Shown here one piece after another: positions 11,387 to 23,723 of a DNA stretch of 64,000 nt. The notes beneath the pieces are model-generated. The model saw nothing but the letters and a program-made list of their open reading frames with translations. It had not been told where the DNA came from and did no database searches. Source of the DNA: Parastagonospora avenae f. sp. tritici 18332-5 (lineage: Eukaryota; Ascomycota; Dothideomycetes; Pleosporales; Phaeosphaeriaceae); assembly GCA_022559985.1 (NCBI GenBank), contig JAFJTR010000005.1:780712-844711 (forward strand), in the 5' to 3' direction. Numbering within the stretch: the first letter of the stretch is position 1; every line of letters begins with the position of its first letter. A program made the position numbers and the translations under genes.

Positions 11387-14300
11387 ATGTGGTCTCCAAC
11401 ACCTACTCCACAGCAACGTCAAGGCTCTGCCCAACCTCCCATATCAACCATCACCCACAGCTCGCCTATCAACCATATTAAGGAGCCTGTCGACAGCGGC
11501 CTTACAAGACTTCGGCCTTCAACTCCATTGTCTCTTCCTGAGATACAACAAAATCGTGCCTCATGTTTGGGCCAATGGGAAGCTCAACGCAAAGGCCGGC
11601 CTGCGTCTCTGTCCATGCTACCGTTCGCCAATCGAGGTTTCAGAGATCCCGATGCGACTCCAGGGACACATTCGCACACCCTTGTCCTACCAGAAGAACT
11701 TTTGACCCACATACAGTACTTGTAGGAGCAATGGTGTATCTGAGATGCATTTCGGCCTCGTTGTCTTACAAATATTACTCGCTCACCTGACTGGCACGGA
11801 AGATCTGGTTATCGGGATTGGCAGAACATTAGGAAGTACAAGTGGTGTGATGCCCATTCACCTCAAACTCAACCTGAAAGACTCTTTAGAGGAGGTACTC
11901 GCTTTGACGAAGGCAACGCTTCGCTCAGCGCAACAATACTCGCATGTCCCGATACAGACTTTATTACACACTTTGAAAGTATCAAAGTAGTCTCTGATAC
12001 ATCCAGTCACATACGACTAGCAAGGGGATTCCTTAGAGACCGCAAGAGATGGGATTATATACTACCGAGAGACCCAAGATTTGGTGCTGGTGGTAGAAGA
12101 GATGTCATCCAATTTTCTGCAAGTCCACGTCGCACTTCAGGCTGATATCTACGACAAGAAGCACGCCTATGCTCTGGGCCTGCTCTATGTGCAGCTTCTA
12201 GGCGCTCTCACCACCAAGGAGTACGATTCTATCCGAGACGTTAACATCTTTGGATCTTCAGACCAGGAGGAGTTTCGCGAGTCAGCTACTGGTCCAGTCA
12301 TACAGCAGCCCAGCCAGTCAATCATCTGTCGACTATCTGCATGCGTGCGGACATATCCTGATCGCTTGGCGGTCAGGGATCGTTGGGGATCACAACTCAC
12401 ATATCGCCAACTGGCGCGCCGATTGTCAGTTCTCACGACCGCGATGCTGGCACACGGTATAGGGATAGGAATACCAGTGGGCATCCTCGGTCTACCAACC
12501 ACAGACTTGTATTGTTCCTATCCTCGCTATCTGGCGTGCTGGCGGAACCTACGTCCCCATTGATGATCGTTCATCCGTGGACTACAACTCCGCCGTCGTC
12601 AATATTGTGGACTCAAGATCGGCACAAAAAGCTCTCTCAGTGGCGGCGATCATGCTCAGGCTATCGGCATCGCCACAATACTTTACAGCCCACAGCTCAA
12701 GCTTGTGGAAGGTATTGTGATGCCCAGTGAGGCTGACGCGCAGGACGTCGCCGTATCGTTGCACACCTCCAAGACGAAGGGCGTGACGCTCACTTTTGGA
12801 ACCTGGATGCCATCATCTCTACCGCGAAGAGCTGCTTCGCATAGGACGATTCTAGGGTCCTTCAACAGAGTAGCCGGGCGCACGAGAACGCCTTGTTCCA
12901 GATGCTCTTTGCGATCATGACGGGAGGTACACTTATACTAGCATCAATGCTCAATAACCTGACGGAAGTGGTAACGTTCATGGAACAAGAGAACGTCAGC
13001 GTAACCTGCGCTACTCCTACCGAGTACTTGACATGGTTCCGTTCTGGCCACGGATCGCTCCAAAGATGTACGACCTGCCAGCTTTCATTCTGCGGTGGAG
13101 AAAATATTCCCACTGGTATGATGAGGGACTTCACCGCACTTGGCAATAAAAATCTCGAATTTGTTAGCAACTACGGAGGTGCAGCTTGTCCTAATACTGC
13201 TTGCATGGGCGCTGTCGCCTATCGCGAGTTTGCCGAAGATCCAGAAGGACAACCGATCCCAGCAGGACATCCATCGGCAGGCTATCAGGTCTGGATTGCA
13301 GACTCTTTGGGGCGTCCTGTACCAGCCGGCTAGAAAGACGAAGTTTGGATCGAGGGCCAGGGTGTCGGCACGTGCTTCGGACCAGCAGCGGATAACACCG
13401 ACTTTCAGATCAACGAGTATACTAGGAGGCGATTTGTTCGGACACACGATATGGGCTTCCTGAATACTGATGGAGTCCTCTACGTTGTCACTCGTGCCAA
13501 GGAAGAGTCTGTCGCGCAACTTCGTCGATATTACGTTGATCTCGTTGATGTTGCTCGCACGATCGTCGATCTATCGAGTGGAAAGGTAGCGCAGACTATC
13601 GTTGTTCAGCTCCATGAACACAGACAACAACTTCAAGCTTTTGTCGTCCTGGCAGAGGGCTCGAGCATAGCAACACCGCGATATCTGCAGACGCTTTTGC
13701 GTAACCTTCCTTTGCCAGCTTACCTACGCCCTACGCGTGCTGTGGTTCTCAACGCCATGCCAATGACGCAAGCTGGTAAGACGGATCGAAGAGCACTACG
13801 AGCTATGAATATACCCCGAGCCCAAATCATCGAAGTTATCCAACCAATCAGCTCCTACAAAGGACCAAGTGCCTCCGCACGTGGATCCACGTTAGGAGCC
13901 ATTGAAGCAAGGATCCTGAGTATCTGGGAGATGCATCTGCCCTTAATAGCAAACAGCACGGCGATCACTTCGACGAGCGATTTCTTTACATTGGGTGGAG
14001 ACACATCGCTCTTGTCGCAAGTCCTGCATGCAATGCGGCGAGACTTCAGAGGAAGTTTAATGTTCACATATCTTGCAAACAACTCGACACTCCGCGGAAT
14101 TACGGCTGTTACAATGAACAGATACAACATTTTCGGTCTTGCAGGTACCTCACTGGACTGGGTGGCAGAAACGGCACTACCAACGATCAATCGGGAAGGA
14201 GTCGGGTTCAAAGAGGTTAATGTCAGCCAAAGTCTCATCATTCTTCTCACTGGAGCTACCGGCTTTCTCGGGCGTTCAATTTTGGCCAACTTGATCAAGG

Positions 14301-15161
14301 TTGATTTGGTCCACTGTGTCGCCATTCGCTCGCTGAGTAAGGTTCCATCGCATCCGAAGGTCATCAAGCATGGTGGCGACCTGACCAAGCAATACTTCGG
14401 TATGTCTCCATCGGATTGGCAGCAGCTTGGTGGCTCGGTAGATGCCATCATTCATGCGGCAGCGTTGGTAGACCACATCAGGCCCTACGCGTCTCTTCGC
14501 ACAGCCAACGTCCTACCAAGGGAAGAAACTTGTTCAACTAGCTGCACCGTATCGTATACCTATCCATTATATTTCTACGGCTGGTGTTGGTCGTATATTG
14601 GGTCGAGCATCCTTTCCGGAAATGGCTGTTGTGGGCCAGCTCCCACCCGGTGACATTGATGGGTATACGGCTAGCAAGTAAGCAAGTGAGGTAGTCCTAG
14701 AGCGCGCGCACAAACACCTTCGACTCAGAGTGATGATTCACAGACCTACACTCTTAGTAGGAGAGAACAGCCCGGCAACCAACGTCATGGCAAATCGTTT
14801 GCATTACACAAAAGAAATTCTTGCGGTCCCGGATCTGCCTGTTGTTGAAGGTTCTTTCGACTTTATCTCGTGCAACACAGCGGCTTCTTCTATTGTACGG
14901 GATGTACTAGGGCCTGTACATGGTGTCAAAACAATAAACTTCTCAAACATCGGTGGTGTCAAGCGACTTCCTGTACACGATCTTCGCGAGGTCTTGACTT
15001 CAGAGCTGGGCAGTCGCATAAAGATAGGTCTGAAGGAGTGGCTGGACTTAGCCCGTCAGGCTGGCATGGAGAGCGAAATGGTTCACATCTTCGAGGAGTT
15101 TGGAGAGCATGTGAAGAGTCTTGTCTTTCCTGAGGTCGAGCGGAGTCGGGACCTAGTGTAG
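11387..15161 (+). pseudogene. Broken NRPS or PKS-NRPS C-terminal module (C-A-T-R)
   Basis: In order: a Ser/Pro/Thr-rich linker; the C-terminal part of a condensation domain (GTEDLVIGIG near 11800) with the HHxxxDG half missing; an adenylation domain (LTYRQL near 12400, AIWRAGGTYVPID in another frame near 12520-12560, THDMGFLNTDG near 13445, A10-like MPMTQAGKTDRRAL near 13760); a thiolation site (FFTLGGDTSLL, near 13980); and a terminal reductase (LLTGATGFLG near 14245, ISTAGVGR and GYTASK near 14565-14680). The reading frame changes several times (about 11720, 12510, 12600-12890, 14520). In-frame stops interrupt it at 13331-13333 and at 14679-14681, the latter just after the YTASK motif. The adenylation P-loop is degraded to LHTSKTKGV. 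The gene cannot make a working enzyme. The domain order and reductase sequence resemble PKS-NRPS hybrids, which is inferred. Confidence 0.85.
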
Positions 15162-15689
15162 GCGTCTTAGCAGGGGATATCGAAGCTGGCACAGAGATTA
15201 AGCGCTCCGAAGCAGATGAGCATAGCACACTGATATCATATCGTTGCCTGGAAACATAACATGAAAATGACACTCTGTCTTGTCCTCCCCAGATCTGGTG
15301 TGAAACCCCCCACCAAACTCTGAACTTTCCATCTTCGCCATCTCCGCATCGACCCTCTTCCCGGCCGCTGCGGCTCGTACCGCAAGCCACATTTGCTCCA
15401 TCTCAACGCGTCCGCCATGTCACGCGTTATTCGAATCCGGTGTGTTTGTTCTTCGAGGCAACGAATTGGGCGCGTCAACGCATGATCTCTCCACTCTATG
15501 CACCAATCAGCAACCGCCATGTTTTTTGCGGCCCAACCTTCTCCGGGTCACCGCATTTTGGCACACACGCTGTGACTTTTGCCTATCTGAGCCCAAAGAC
15601 AGCGTGTGGGAACCTTTAAATGCTGGGATGCCCCGGACTTTGTACAAACCTCTCCAGTTTTGAACGTTGCTTGAAGTTTGCGAGAAATC
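15162..15689. other. Intergenic, border of decayed locus and conserved genes
   Basis: Promoter region of the gene at 15690. No other gene or repeat was recognised. Confidence 0.5.
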
Positions 15690-17012
15690 ATGGCGGAACC
15701 CGCAGCCCAGGCGCCACCGCCCGCACCCGCACCGCCGTCGACAGCCGTAGTAGTTGCATCACCACCACCGGCACCGTTATCGTACCGTGACAGACTAGCG
15801 CAGTTCAAGATTTTAGAAGAGAAGAGATGTGAGCTGATTGAGGTACACAACTATTCGCCTTTCCACGCTGAAAGCACATGACTCATGGCTTTTCTAGGAG
15901 CTGCTGGCGAAACTGGAAGCGACAGAAGCGAAGCTCGCACAAACCGAGCTGGATCTGCATTCTGAACAAAACGTCAGAAGGACTTTGCAGTCAGAAGCCG
16001 CTGAAGGCAAAGCAAGAGAAGATGCCTTGGTCCAAAAACAAGTCCGTGATGCCCTCCAGCTGGAAGTATATGCCACTTACATGTTCTAGTCGCGGCGGCC
16101 TTTCGCATTAGTGCTTATCGATGCAGATGCAGAAGGCTTCTTGGTACGATTCAGTGATACTCTGCGGTCGACCACTCGCACTAACAAGCTCAGTTCCAAG
16201 ACAGATACCTCACAAAGAAAGCCCAGGGCGGCGAAGCCTTGGCAGATGAACTCATGGTCCGGACACGTGAATACCTAAGAGCGCAATTCGAAGACGCAGA
16301 TGCTATGGACATAATCGTGCGTGTATACTCTAATCTTGAAGGCATGGCAAACTTCCTCGTAAAGCTCGACAAAGTGCGAAATCTCGGCCAATTACGGGCT
16401 TTCTCGACAGGCTTCTGCGGTCGGATATCAAGCTTTGATTGGATCGACACTGGTGTTGCAAAGGAGGGTGGTGCAGGAAGAAAAGTAAGGGGTAAGTCAT
16501 AGTTCTTGTTGTTGTCAAGTGCATTGTGGCTCACGTTCGAAACAGAAAACCTCGCCTTCTACACATCGAACTCTCACTTACGGCACGTCCTTGTCGCTTG
16601 CTCTCCTATCGATCTCCCTACATCAATGTTCACCACTCTCCCTTTGGACAAAGTAACCCTGATTGAGTCACTACCACTGCCACCAGCACTCACTGCACTA
16701 CCCATCAAAGTAACCAAATTCGCCTCCATTTTCGTTCCACCGCCACCCATCAAAAGCCCAAAGTCAAGAGACCGGGACCGAGAGCGTGGCCGTAACGGCC
16801 CACAGCTCCAGCTTATGCAGCAAGAAGATGACGGCAACGGTGCAACGTGGCTAGTTATTCAACCAGATGGTCATCACTCACGGAGCAAGAGCCAAGGAGG
16901 AGCGTTGCGCAGGAAGGGACATAGCGATGACGACACAGAGAGTCTGAACATTAGCATTGGGCCAAACAACACTGTCAGTGTTGATAGTGGAAGGCGGCGA
17001 AGGCTTATGTAA
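15690..17012 (+). CDS. DUF7923-like protein related to CCCH zinc-finger proteins
   Basis: Five exons (15690-15842, 15898-16041, 16090-16143, 16194-16491, 16546-17012) give about 371 aa. The N-terminus is Ala/Pro-rich, followed by a coiled coil (ELLAKLEATEAKLAQTELDL). The core reads RPFALVLIDADAEGFLFQDRYL and later FDWIDTGVAKEG. This is the pattern of the domain found in fungal tandem-CCCH proteins, where VLIDGDG and DFIDVG are typical. No CCCH finger is visible; the tail is Arg/Asp/Ser-rich and low in complexity. The 48-nt intron 16042-16089 has an unusual GTCCGT donor. It is needed because reading through would meet an in-frame TAG at 16087. The role is unknown; RNA binding or regulation is only suggested by the relatives. 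Confidence 0.8.
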
Positions 17013-17495
17013 GAAGAAGAGAGGAAAGGTTGATATCATGGCCCTGGGGAGTTCATCGTACATCTTGCGGAGAATGATAGCACAGCATAGCATAGCATTA
17101 GTATCGGCATTTGCGGCGCATAGCAAACTTTGGATGGAATTTTTGTAACAAACTGTACCTCGAGCAACTGGTTTTCGTGTTCGGCTACTGACTAGATCTA
17201 GCCGAGTCGCGGACGGCGGCTATCGACGCCAGCCAAGCCACCAGTCATGGATTGAGGCAACATCACAGAGCATCGCTTCGCGAAATGTGGGGATTTGGAG
17301 AAGGTAGATTATGTGCAAGTGTGTGAAGTGGTCTCATGACGTAGTGGCGGGCGAGGAACCCACTTCACCCCGCCATTTGGTGCAGATATGCGGGGGGATG
17401 TTATTGTTCTTGACTGGGCAAAGATGTACATGTACGTGAACCCCCCGATGAATCTCTACGTACGATATGAATATCAAGTCCATCCCTGATTCATC
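17013..17495. other. Intergenic, nothing recognised
   Basis: This spacer separates two co-oriented genes. No repeat or small gene was seen. Confidence 0.5.
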
Positions 17496-19139
17496 ATGTC
17501 ACTAAAGGAGCGTGATCTAGAAGCAGATACGAAGGAGCGTGTAAGTCTATTGACTGTCTCTCCCTACAACAACACCATACTGACCATACCAGATCTCTAA
17601 TGAAGCCCTCGAAGCTGAAGGCATCATCAACAGCTCTACCAGCTCAAATCCTTCCGAACGCGACAATGCAGAGACTCGACGCATCATCCGCAAAATCGAC
17701 GTCCGTCTTTTACCCACACTCGCCGTCATTTACGCCTTTGCACTCATCGACCGCGTCAACCTGCCCAATGCACGGATTGCCGGCATGGATGCCGATCTAC
17801 AACTCTCAGTCGGCTCGCGCTATTCGATCTTGACAATGATATTCTTCATACCGTACATCATCTTCCAGTTCCCTGCAAACATTATCATACGGTATCTTGG
17901 GCCTGCGGTGTGGTTGCCATCGCTCGTCGTATGCTGGGGCGTGGTGACAATTGGAATGGGATTCACTACAACGTGGCTTGAAGCTTTGGGCTGTCGAGTG
18001 ATTCTTGGAATGCTGGAAGCTGGATATTATCCTGGCTGTGTGTTCCTGCTGTCGTGTTGGTATGTGAGGTTTGAAGTACAGAAGCGATTTAGCGGGTTCT
18101 ATCTACTTGCGTTGTTGGCGAGTGGCTTCAGTAATATCTTGGCTTGGGGCCTGAGCGAGATGAAGGGCTTGGGAGGCTTGAATGGTTGGCAGTGGATCTT
18201 CGCCATTGTACGTTCTTCTTCTTACTATGCCTTCTTGCAAGCTGACGACAGAATCCTAGGAAGGCACGATTACCATTCTTCTCGGTCTGTTTGGCTATGT
18301 GACCATCATATCCTTTCCGGATAAGGCAACGCAACCATCGCCAATAACACGAAAGCCGTTCCTAACCAATGCAGAATCTAGTATCATCCTGGGACGTATC
18401 CAGCGTGACCGAGGCGACGCCATTGCTGAGAAGTTGACATGGTCCAGCATTGCATATCACCTCCGCGATTGGAAGATTTGGGAGTTCGCATGGCTCTACT
18501 TTCTCAACAACGTAGTAGCGTACTCTTGGAGCTACTTCCTACCCATCATATTGCGGAGCGACATGGGCTACTCGGTAGCCATGAGCCAAATCCTGACGTT
18601 CCCGCCATACGTGCTCGCTGCGGCGTGGATGTTTGGGACTGCATGGGTCGCGGATCGTTATCGAAAGAGAGGGCTAATCATCATCTTCAACTGTGCCTGG
18701 GCAGTGATAGGCATCTGCATGATGGCATACGTGTCGAATGCGCGAGTGAGGTACGCCGGCGTATTTCTGGGCGTGTCAGGTGCAAATGCGAATGTGCCGA
18801 GCATATTGAGCTACATGCACAACAATATCGTCGGCCAAACAAAGAGATCAATCGCAAGTGCGTTGCTGATCGGAGGTGGCGCTTGTGGAGGGATTGCAGC
18901 GTCGAACATCTTCCGACAGCAGGATGCGCCGAAGTACACGTATGTAGTTTTTGTCTGCAACTCTGCGAGATCGTCGGTAACGTGTTTCTAGTCCAGCGAT
19001 GGCTGTGGTCATTGCAACGCAGGTTCTTAGCATTTTCCACGTCTTGAAGAACTTCTACTTCTACTCAAGGGCGAATCGGAAGGCTGATCGTGGTGAAAAG
19101 ATTTTGGAAGGACAGGAGGGTTTTAGACAGACGTTGTAA
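17496..19139 (+). CDS. MFS anion:cation symporter, DAL5/allantoate permease family
   Basis: Four exons (17496-17540, 17593-18207, 18260-18939, 18992-19139) encode about 495 aa. All junctions are in phase, and the first intron starts GTAAGT. The sequence shows the family pattern: RKIDVRLLPTLAVIYAFALIDRVNLPNARIAGM in the first membrane segment, ILGMLEAGYYPGC in TM4, NGWQWIFAIEGTITILLG in TM6, and about 12 membrane segments in all. Relatives import allantoate, nicotinate, pantothenate or other organic anions at the plasma membrane. The exact substrate cannot be read from sequence. The N-terminus is short and charged, as usual in this family. It is not part of an obvious cluster. Confidence 0.9.
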
Positions 19140-19293
19140 CGAACCAGGGATACACTAATGCTACTAGTAGCAGCACTTGTACGATCTTCTAGCCATACAA
19201 TGAATCTTCGAAAGTAGTCCGGTAGATAGCGGATTAGACGCCAAGCATGCGAGGACTGGTGATATACACACATACTCCGGTCCACCTATGCAC

Positions 19294-20438
19294 CTATGCC
19301 GCCACCTTCGCTTCCTTCTTTGTCTTCTCTTTCTTGACCTCTCCTCCATTCTCTTTCTCGGCCGCAATAGCTTCAATGCGCTGGGTCTTTGTCATCTTGT
19401 GATACCTCGCACCCTTTGTCCTATCTGACTTGACAAATTTGTCCTCATACGGCTCAGTCGACGCTAGACCCTTCTCTTGCAGCTGACTAAGTAGAGCCTT
19501 GTCCACCTTACCAATCTGATGAGCCCTCCATGGCGCTAGCTTACATTGTTGGAGCCGGACTTTGCGGCCCTCCATTTCCTTATCGTCAAAAGCTTCTACA
19601 GCTTGATCGGCGCCACTCTTCGTTTCAAAGTCTATGAAGCAGAGCATTCGGGGCTTTTCCTTCAAGTCTCCGTAGAAAGGAGCCATCCTACCGAAAGACG
19701 AGATGCCAAATGGGCTGAGATGCTTTTCGATGTGATTCTTGGCAATATCGTTGTGGCCAGACCCGACTGTTCTCGATCCCCAGCCAGGAGGCTGGACCGA
19801 AAACATAAGTCGTCGCTCCTCTAGCAGGGGTTTCAGCGCTTCAGACGGACTGACTTCTACGACGTCAAAGAAGGAGTTATTACGGCGATTTTCGGGACTT
19901 TTTCCCCACACAAAATCGTCTTTCATGGGTGCTACAATGATGCTTCTGTGCAAAAGCTCGGTTCCATTCAGCACTTCGATAGCTTTCTGAGCTTGCTCTT
20001 CCGTGGCAAGTTCCACGAAGCACCTCGTGTCGTTGTGAAAGGTGAAGCGATCGAGACACAATTGCCACTTTTTGCTGTCAAGTGTTAGAACACGCGTATT
20101 TGTCATGAGCTTCGTGAAAGGGGTTGAAAACTGTAAACATACATCTCGAGCCCCTTGCTTTTAAGGAAAGACTCGATTTCAGATGGTGAAGTTCGCTTAT
20201 TCATACCGAATAGGGCGATTGACCGGGCATGGATCGATGATGGGGATGTAAAACTAGTGCGAGGGTCGCCATGTCCTCGTGATGACGTGTCGAGATTCTC
20301 TTGTAGAAACTTTGAGGATGTGGCGATTTTTCTTGATGGCACAGATGATCTGCTTGATAGGCAGGTCAGGCGCGTAGCAAGTGTCGTGAAGCTTCGGGCG
20401 GCCTGGCTGCTATGTAGTAGCGTTCTAGGTACCGACAT
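19294..20438 (-). CDS. RNA-binding protein with two RRM-like domains, likely mitochondrial
   Basis: Two exons (20438-20143, 20074-19294) encode about 358 aa. The 68-nt intron has GTATGT, CTAAC and ACAG. The first 60 residues are rich in Arg and Ser with almost no acidic residues (SVPRTLLHSSQAARSFTTLA), typical of a mitochondrial presequence. The first RRM starts at SIALFGMNKRTSPSEIESFL and ends at APMKDDFVWG. The second contains PRMLCFIDFETKSGADQAV with degenerate RNP motifs. The tail is a Lys/Glu-rich run. I infer a role in mitochondrial RNA metabolism or translation. I cannot assign a named orthologue. Confidence 0.75.
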
Positions 20439-20861
20439 TATCGCACACGAATATATGTTCGATTGAGGGCTGTGATACAGCAGCGGAGCCCCGGTGCTTT
20501 GAGAGATACCTCTTGATATTGTTATGGTCAGAGGTGATGGAAGAATGACCACCCGTGGACCTGTGGACATACCTAGAAAAAGTTCCGAGCTTGCCAAAAT
20601 TGCCAAGATCCTTATCGATACACAGCCGGTGGACGCGAACAACGGGACGCATCTACAGTCTTCAGCGCAGAACATAGCATTGTCGACAGATCGCATTATT
20701 GTATAGCATGACTGTTTTTGAGGCAACGATCATTGAGACACGATTCGCATCCGAAACATCACCCTGCCAGGTGTCTCCTTGATCCATATCACCATGCACC
20801 TGAGCAGTGACGAAAATTATGAGGTCTATCATTTTGCGTATTCCTTCTAGAGATGTCGCAT

Positions 20862-22564
20862 CTACTCTCTAGCTCTAAACTCCAGCATTGGTCCATCTTT
20901 CTTACTTGCAAAGACGTCCATGATTTGGTACTCAGTCGCCATCGTCCTGCCCGGCTCAAGATCCTTACTTCCAGCACCTAAACTCGTGCCTGGAGCAAGT
21001 CTCATATCGAACAGATACAAGACCCGCGCTATCGTCACCGTCAGCTCTACATACGCTAGACCCTTGCCAATGCACCCTCTTGGTCCGATGCTGAAAGGGT
21101 TGAAAGCAGCTTGTGCGTCTGGAAGACGATCGTGTAGAGGGTTAGCCGAAGGGTCTGCGAGCCAGCGCTCGGGAAGGTAGTCGAACGGACGGGGAAAGCA
21201 TGCGGGGTTGTGATGAATGGCGTAGATGGGGACGCCGACGTCGACGCCAGCGGAGATATGGTGTCCATCGATTTCCATGCCACCGGGGAGAACTTGGCGA
21301 GGCAGGGCACCGGCTACTGGAGGTGTCATGCGCATTGTCTCATCGATACACGCCCTCAAGAACGAGCAGCTACCGAGTTTCGGTCCGGTGACAATTTCCT
21401 CCACGTCTGAGAACTTTTCGCGGACCTCCTTGCAGAGCTTCTGCATAGCGGTGCGGTTGTGTGCAAGGTAGAAGAATGTGCCAGCCATGGCGGTTGAGGT
21501 GGTATCTGAGCCAGCGATGATGAGCAGGTTTGACTCTCCCCAGAGCTCGTCCATGCTGAAGCCTACGCCGGTCTCGGGATCTTTTGCGTTGAGGAGGTAG
21601 TAGAAAAAGTCCTTGCGGTCGACGTCGAGACCAAGCTTGGTTCGCTCCATGGCTTGCGCCTTGCTGTATTGCATGTATTGCGCTCGCTGGCCGGCGATCT
21701 TGCGGAAGAAGAGCTTATCAAGATGCCAGTTGTGGATGGTGAGGTGAGTACCACACTGGAAGAATCAGCAATACGTCTCTTCAGAAGGAAAGCAAAGAAC
21801 TTACGATGAGATGTCTGTGTGCGGCATTGCCCACCAACTGTGTCGCGAATCTGTTGTGTGGGCTCTCGAGCATACCGAATGCTTTGCCAAAGACCAGGTC
21901 ACCCATGATGTCGAAAACTAGCCACTCGCACCAGTGTGCTGCGTTCCATTGGGTATTCCAGCCTTTGTTATCCGCTCGCTTCTCAGCACTGCCATCATAT
22001 CTCCTTGCAAGCATCTCACATCCGACTCTTACGTTCGCGAGAATGTACTTCTCTAAGCTCCTGATCGCTGAATCACTGAAAGCATGGCTCATGACTCTCC
22101 TCTTGCGTGCATGCTGCATCTTGTCGATGGCAGAGTGCACGCTGACCGCTTTCGGTGTGCTCGGGAAAGCTTCATAGAAGCTTGCTTTTCGCACATTGCT
22201 GCGGAAGCCATAAATAGTTTTCAGACCGGTCGCAGTGTTGACTGAGAGTAGATTAGGTCCAAGGCGTACATAAGGTCCATATTGGACGTGTGCACGGTGG
22301 AAAGCAAGATGGCGGCTGCCTTTGTATGCGTAGTAGGCAAGGTAGATGTCCGTGATTTTGGCGAGGAAAGGTCCTGGGTATTTTGCAAGCGGGTGAAATG
22401 TGAGGCGGTAGAATATCACTGCGAAGATCTGCGACAGGGTCAGTGAACGCCTAGAATGCAGGAGCTACTATACTAACATAGACAAACAGCGCTCCAAGAA
22501 TGGACGCGATGAGAAGGAGCGGCGATGTCAGCATCGACCGAAGAGCGCTTAGCAAGAACTCCAT
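20862..22564 (-). CDS. Cytochrome P450 monooxygenase
   Basis: Three exons (22564-22478, 22428-21805, 21755-20862) joined by 49-nt introns encode about 534 aa. An N-terminal membrane anchor (LLLIASILGALFVYIFAVIFY) is followed by the proline hinge HPLAKYPGPF. All P450 hallmarks are present: the I-helix AGSDTTS, the K-helix ExxR as ETMR, the PERW segment, and the heme-binding loop FSIGPRGCIGKGLA with the axial Cys. It is an ER-bound oxidase of small hydrophobic compounds needing a P450 reductase. The overall pattern resembles the Tri11/CYP65-like group, which is an impression only. No biosynthetic core gene adjoins it, so detoxification is as likely as biosynthesis. Confidence 0.93.
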
Positions 22565-23399
22565 GGCGATGGCGATACGATGGTTAATGGGTATTGATTA
22601 ATGATATTGAGGTGAGCACATTGGCACAGAACGGTACGTCGTGACAACCAAAGATACGCAAGAACATCACACAAAGCGGTTATCTTATGTACAAGTCACT
22701 GGGCCTCCATCATCCGGACGACCCGCAATACCCAGCAAACTTTGAGAAATCGATCGTGGGTCCGACATGACATAGAACGCTAGGTGTGCAAGTCGAAGAG
22801 AATCAGTCAGGTGCAGAAGTTTACTGCTGGGAGCGGTGGGTATATGGTGCGGCGCAGAACGGCTATACGCGGCTGTCGCAGGTTGTGCAAGCGGATTAGT
22901 CACGTGCGACGGATACTACAGTTCTACGCGGATACTTCAGCGCTATGACACTTCTCCACACTCTTTCGGAAAGGATGGGGACGGTAATCAAGCGCATAGG
23001 ATTGGAGAATTTGACCGGATGAAATGTTCCGTACATGGTGAAATCTTGCCCCTCGTGATCCAGCAACTAAAGATGCCCACGTGTTTTTCGCGCGTCTAGA
23101 CGTGCAAAGGCTCAGACACTCGTACACGCTGGTACTCCTCGTAGAACAATCAAACTTTACAAGCGAGCTTAATTCAGAAATTAGACTCATCCACCAGATG
23201 TCTAGCTCCCTTTTCGATCCGATACACAAGTTATCCGCCCGGCAGTTGTTCGCCAGCCGAGCCAAAAAGGCTACAAGGAATGGTGAACTGTCAAAGGACA
23301 ATCTGGATTGTAGTGTTGAACGCATTACTGGTACGCACATCTGTGGCGCAGGTCCAACATCGGTTACGAGCGAAGTAACAGCTAGGGTTCTATCAATGC
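22565..23399. other. Intergenic, nothing recognised
   Basis: Promoter side of the P450 and 3' side of the small protein. Overlapping short frames on both strands here look random. Confidence 0.45.
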
Positions 23400-23723
23400 C
23401 TACGCACCGCCCTCCCTCTTAGCATATTCGTCTTCCATTCTCTCCTCGTACTTCCTGTCATTCTTCTTCTGGTTTTCTTCTTCCGTCACATCTTCAATCT
23501 TCCGTGTGTTCCCGCTGCCTGCACCCTCGACTCTGCGTCCAGCATTGTCGACCTCGAAGCGCTCTTCGCGGGCAACCTCGCCAGGATTCTGTGTTGTGCA
23601 GTGCACTCGGGTACCACTGGGGTCGGAGTATGTGCTCTCGCTGTGCGACTTGGTCTGTCCGTTGACAGAGCTCGACGAGTAGGACGTGCTGAAGGATTGG
23701 AAGGTGGAGCTGGTGTTGGACAT
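23400..23723 (-). CDS. Small conserved fungal hydrophilic protein
   Basis: A single exon encodes 107 aa. The protein is Ser/Thr-rich at the N-terminus (SSTFQSFSTSYSSSSVNGQT) and strongly charged at the C-terminus (EENQKKNDRKYEERMEDEYAKR). A middle Gly-Arg-Arg segment recalls short intrinsically disordered proteins common in filamentous ascomycetes. An in-frame ATG at 23789 would add 22 residues; the shorter start is preferred because such proteins usually begin MSN. No function is known, and no domain is visible. Confidence 0.6.
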   Translation of the reverse strand: MSNTSSTFQSFSTSYSSSSVNGQTKSHSESTYSDPSGTRVHCTTQNPGEVAREERFEVDNAGRRVEGAGSGNTRKIEDVTEEENQKKNDRKYEERMEDEYAKREGGA

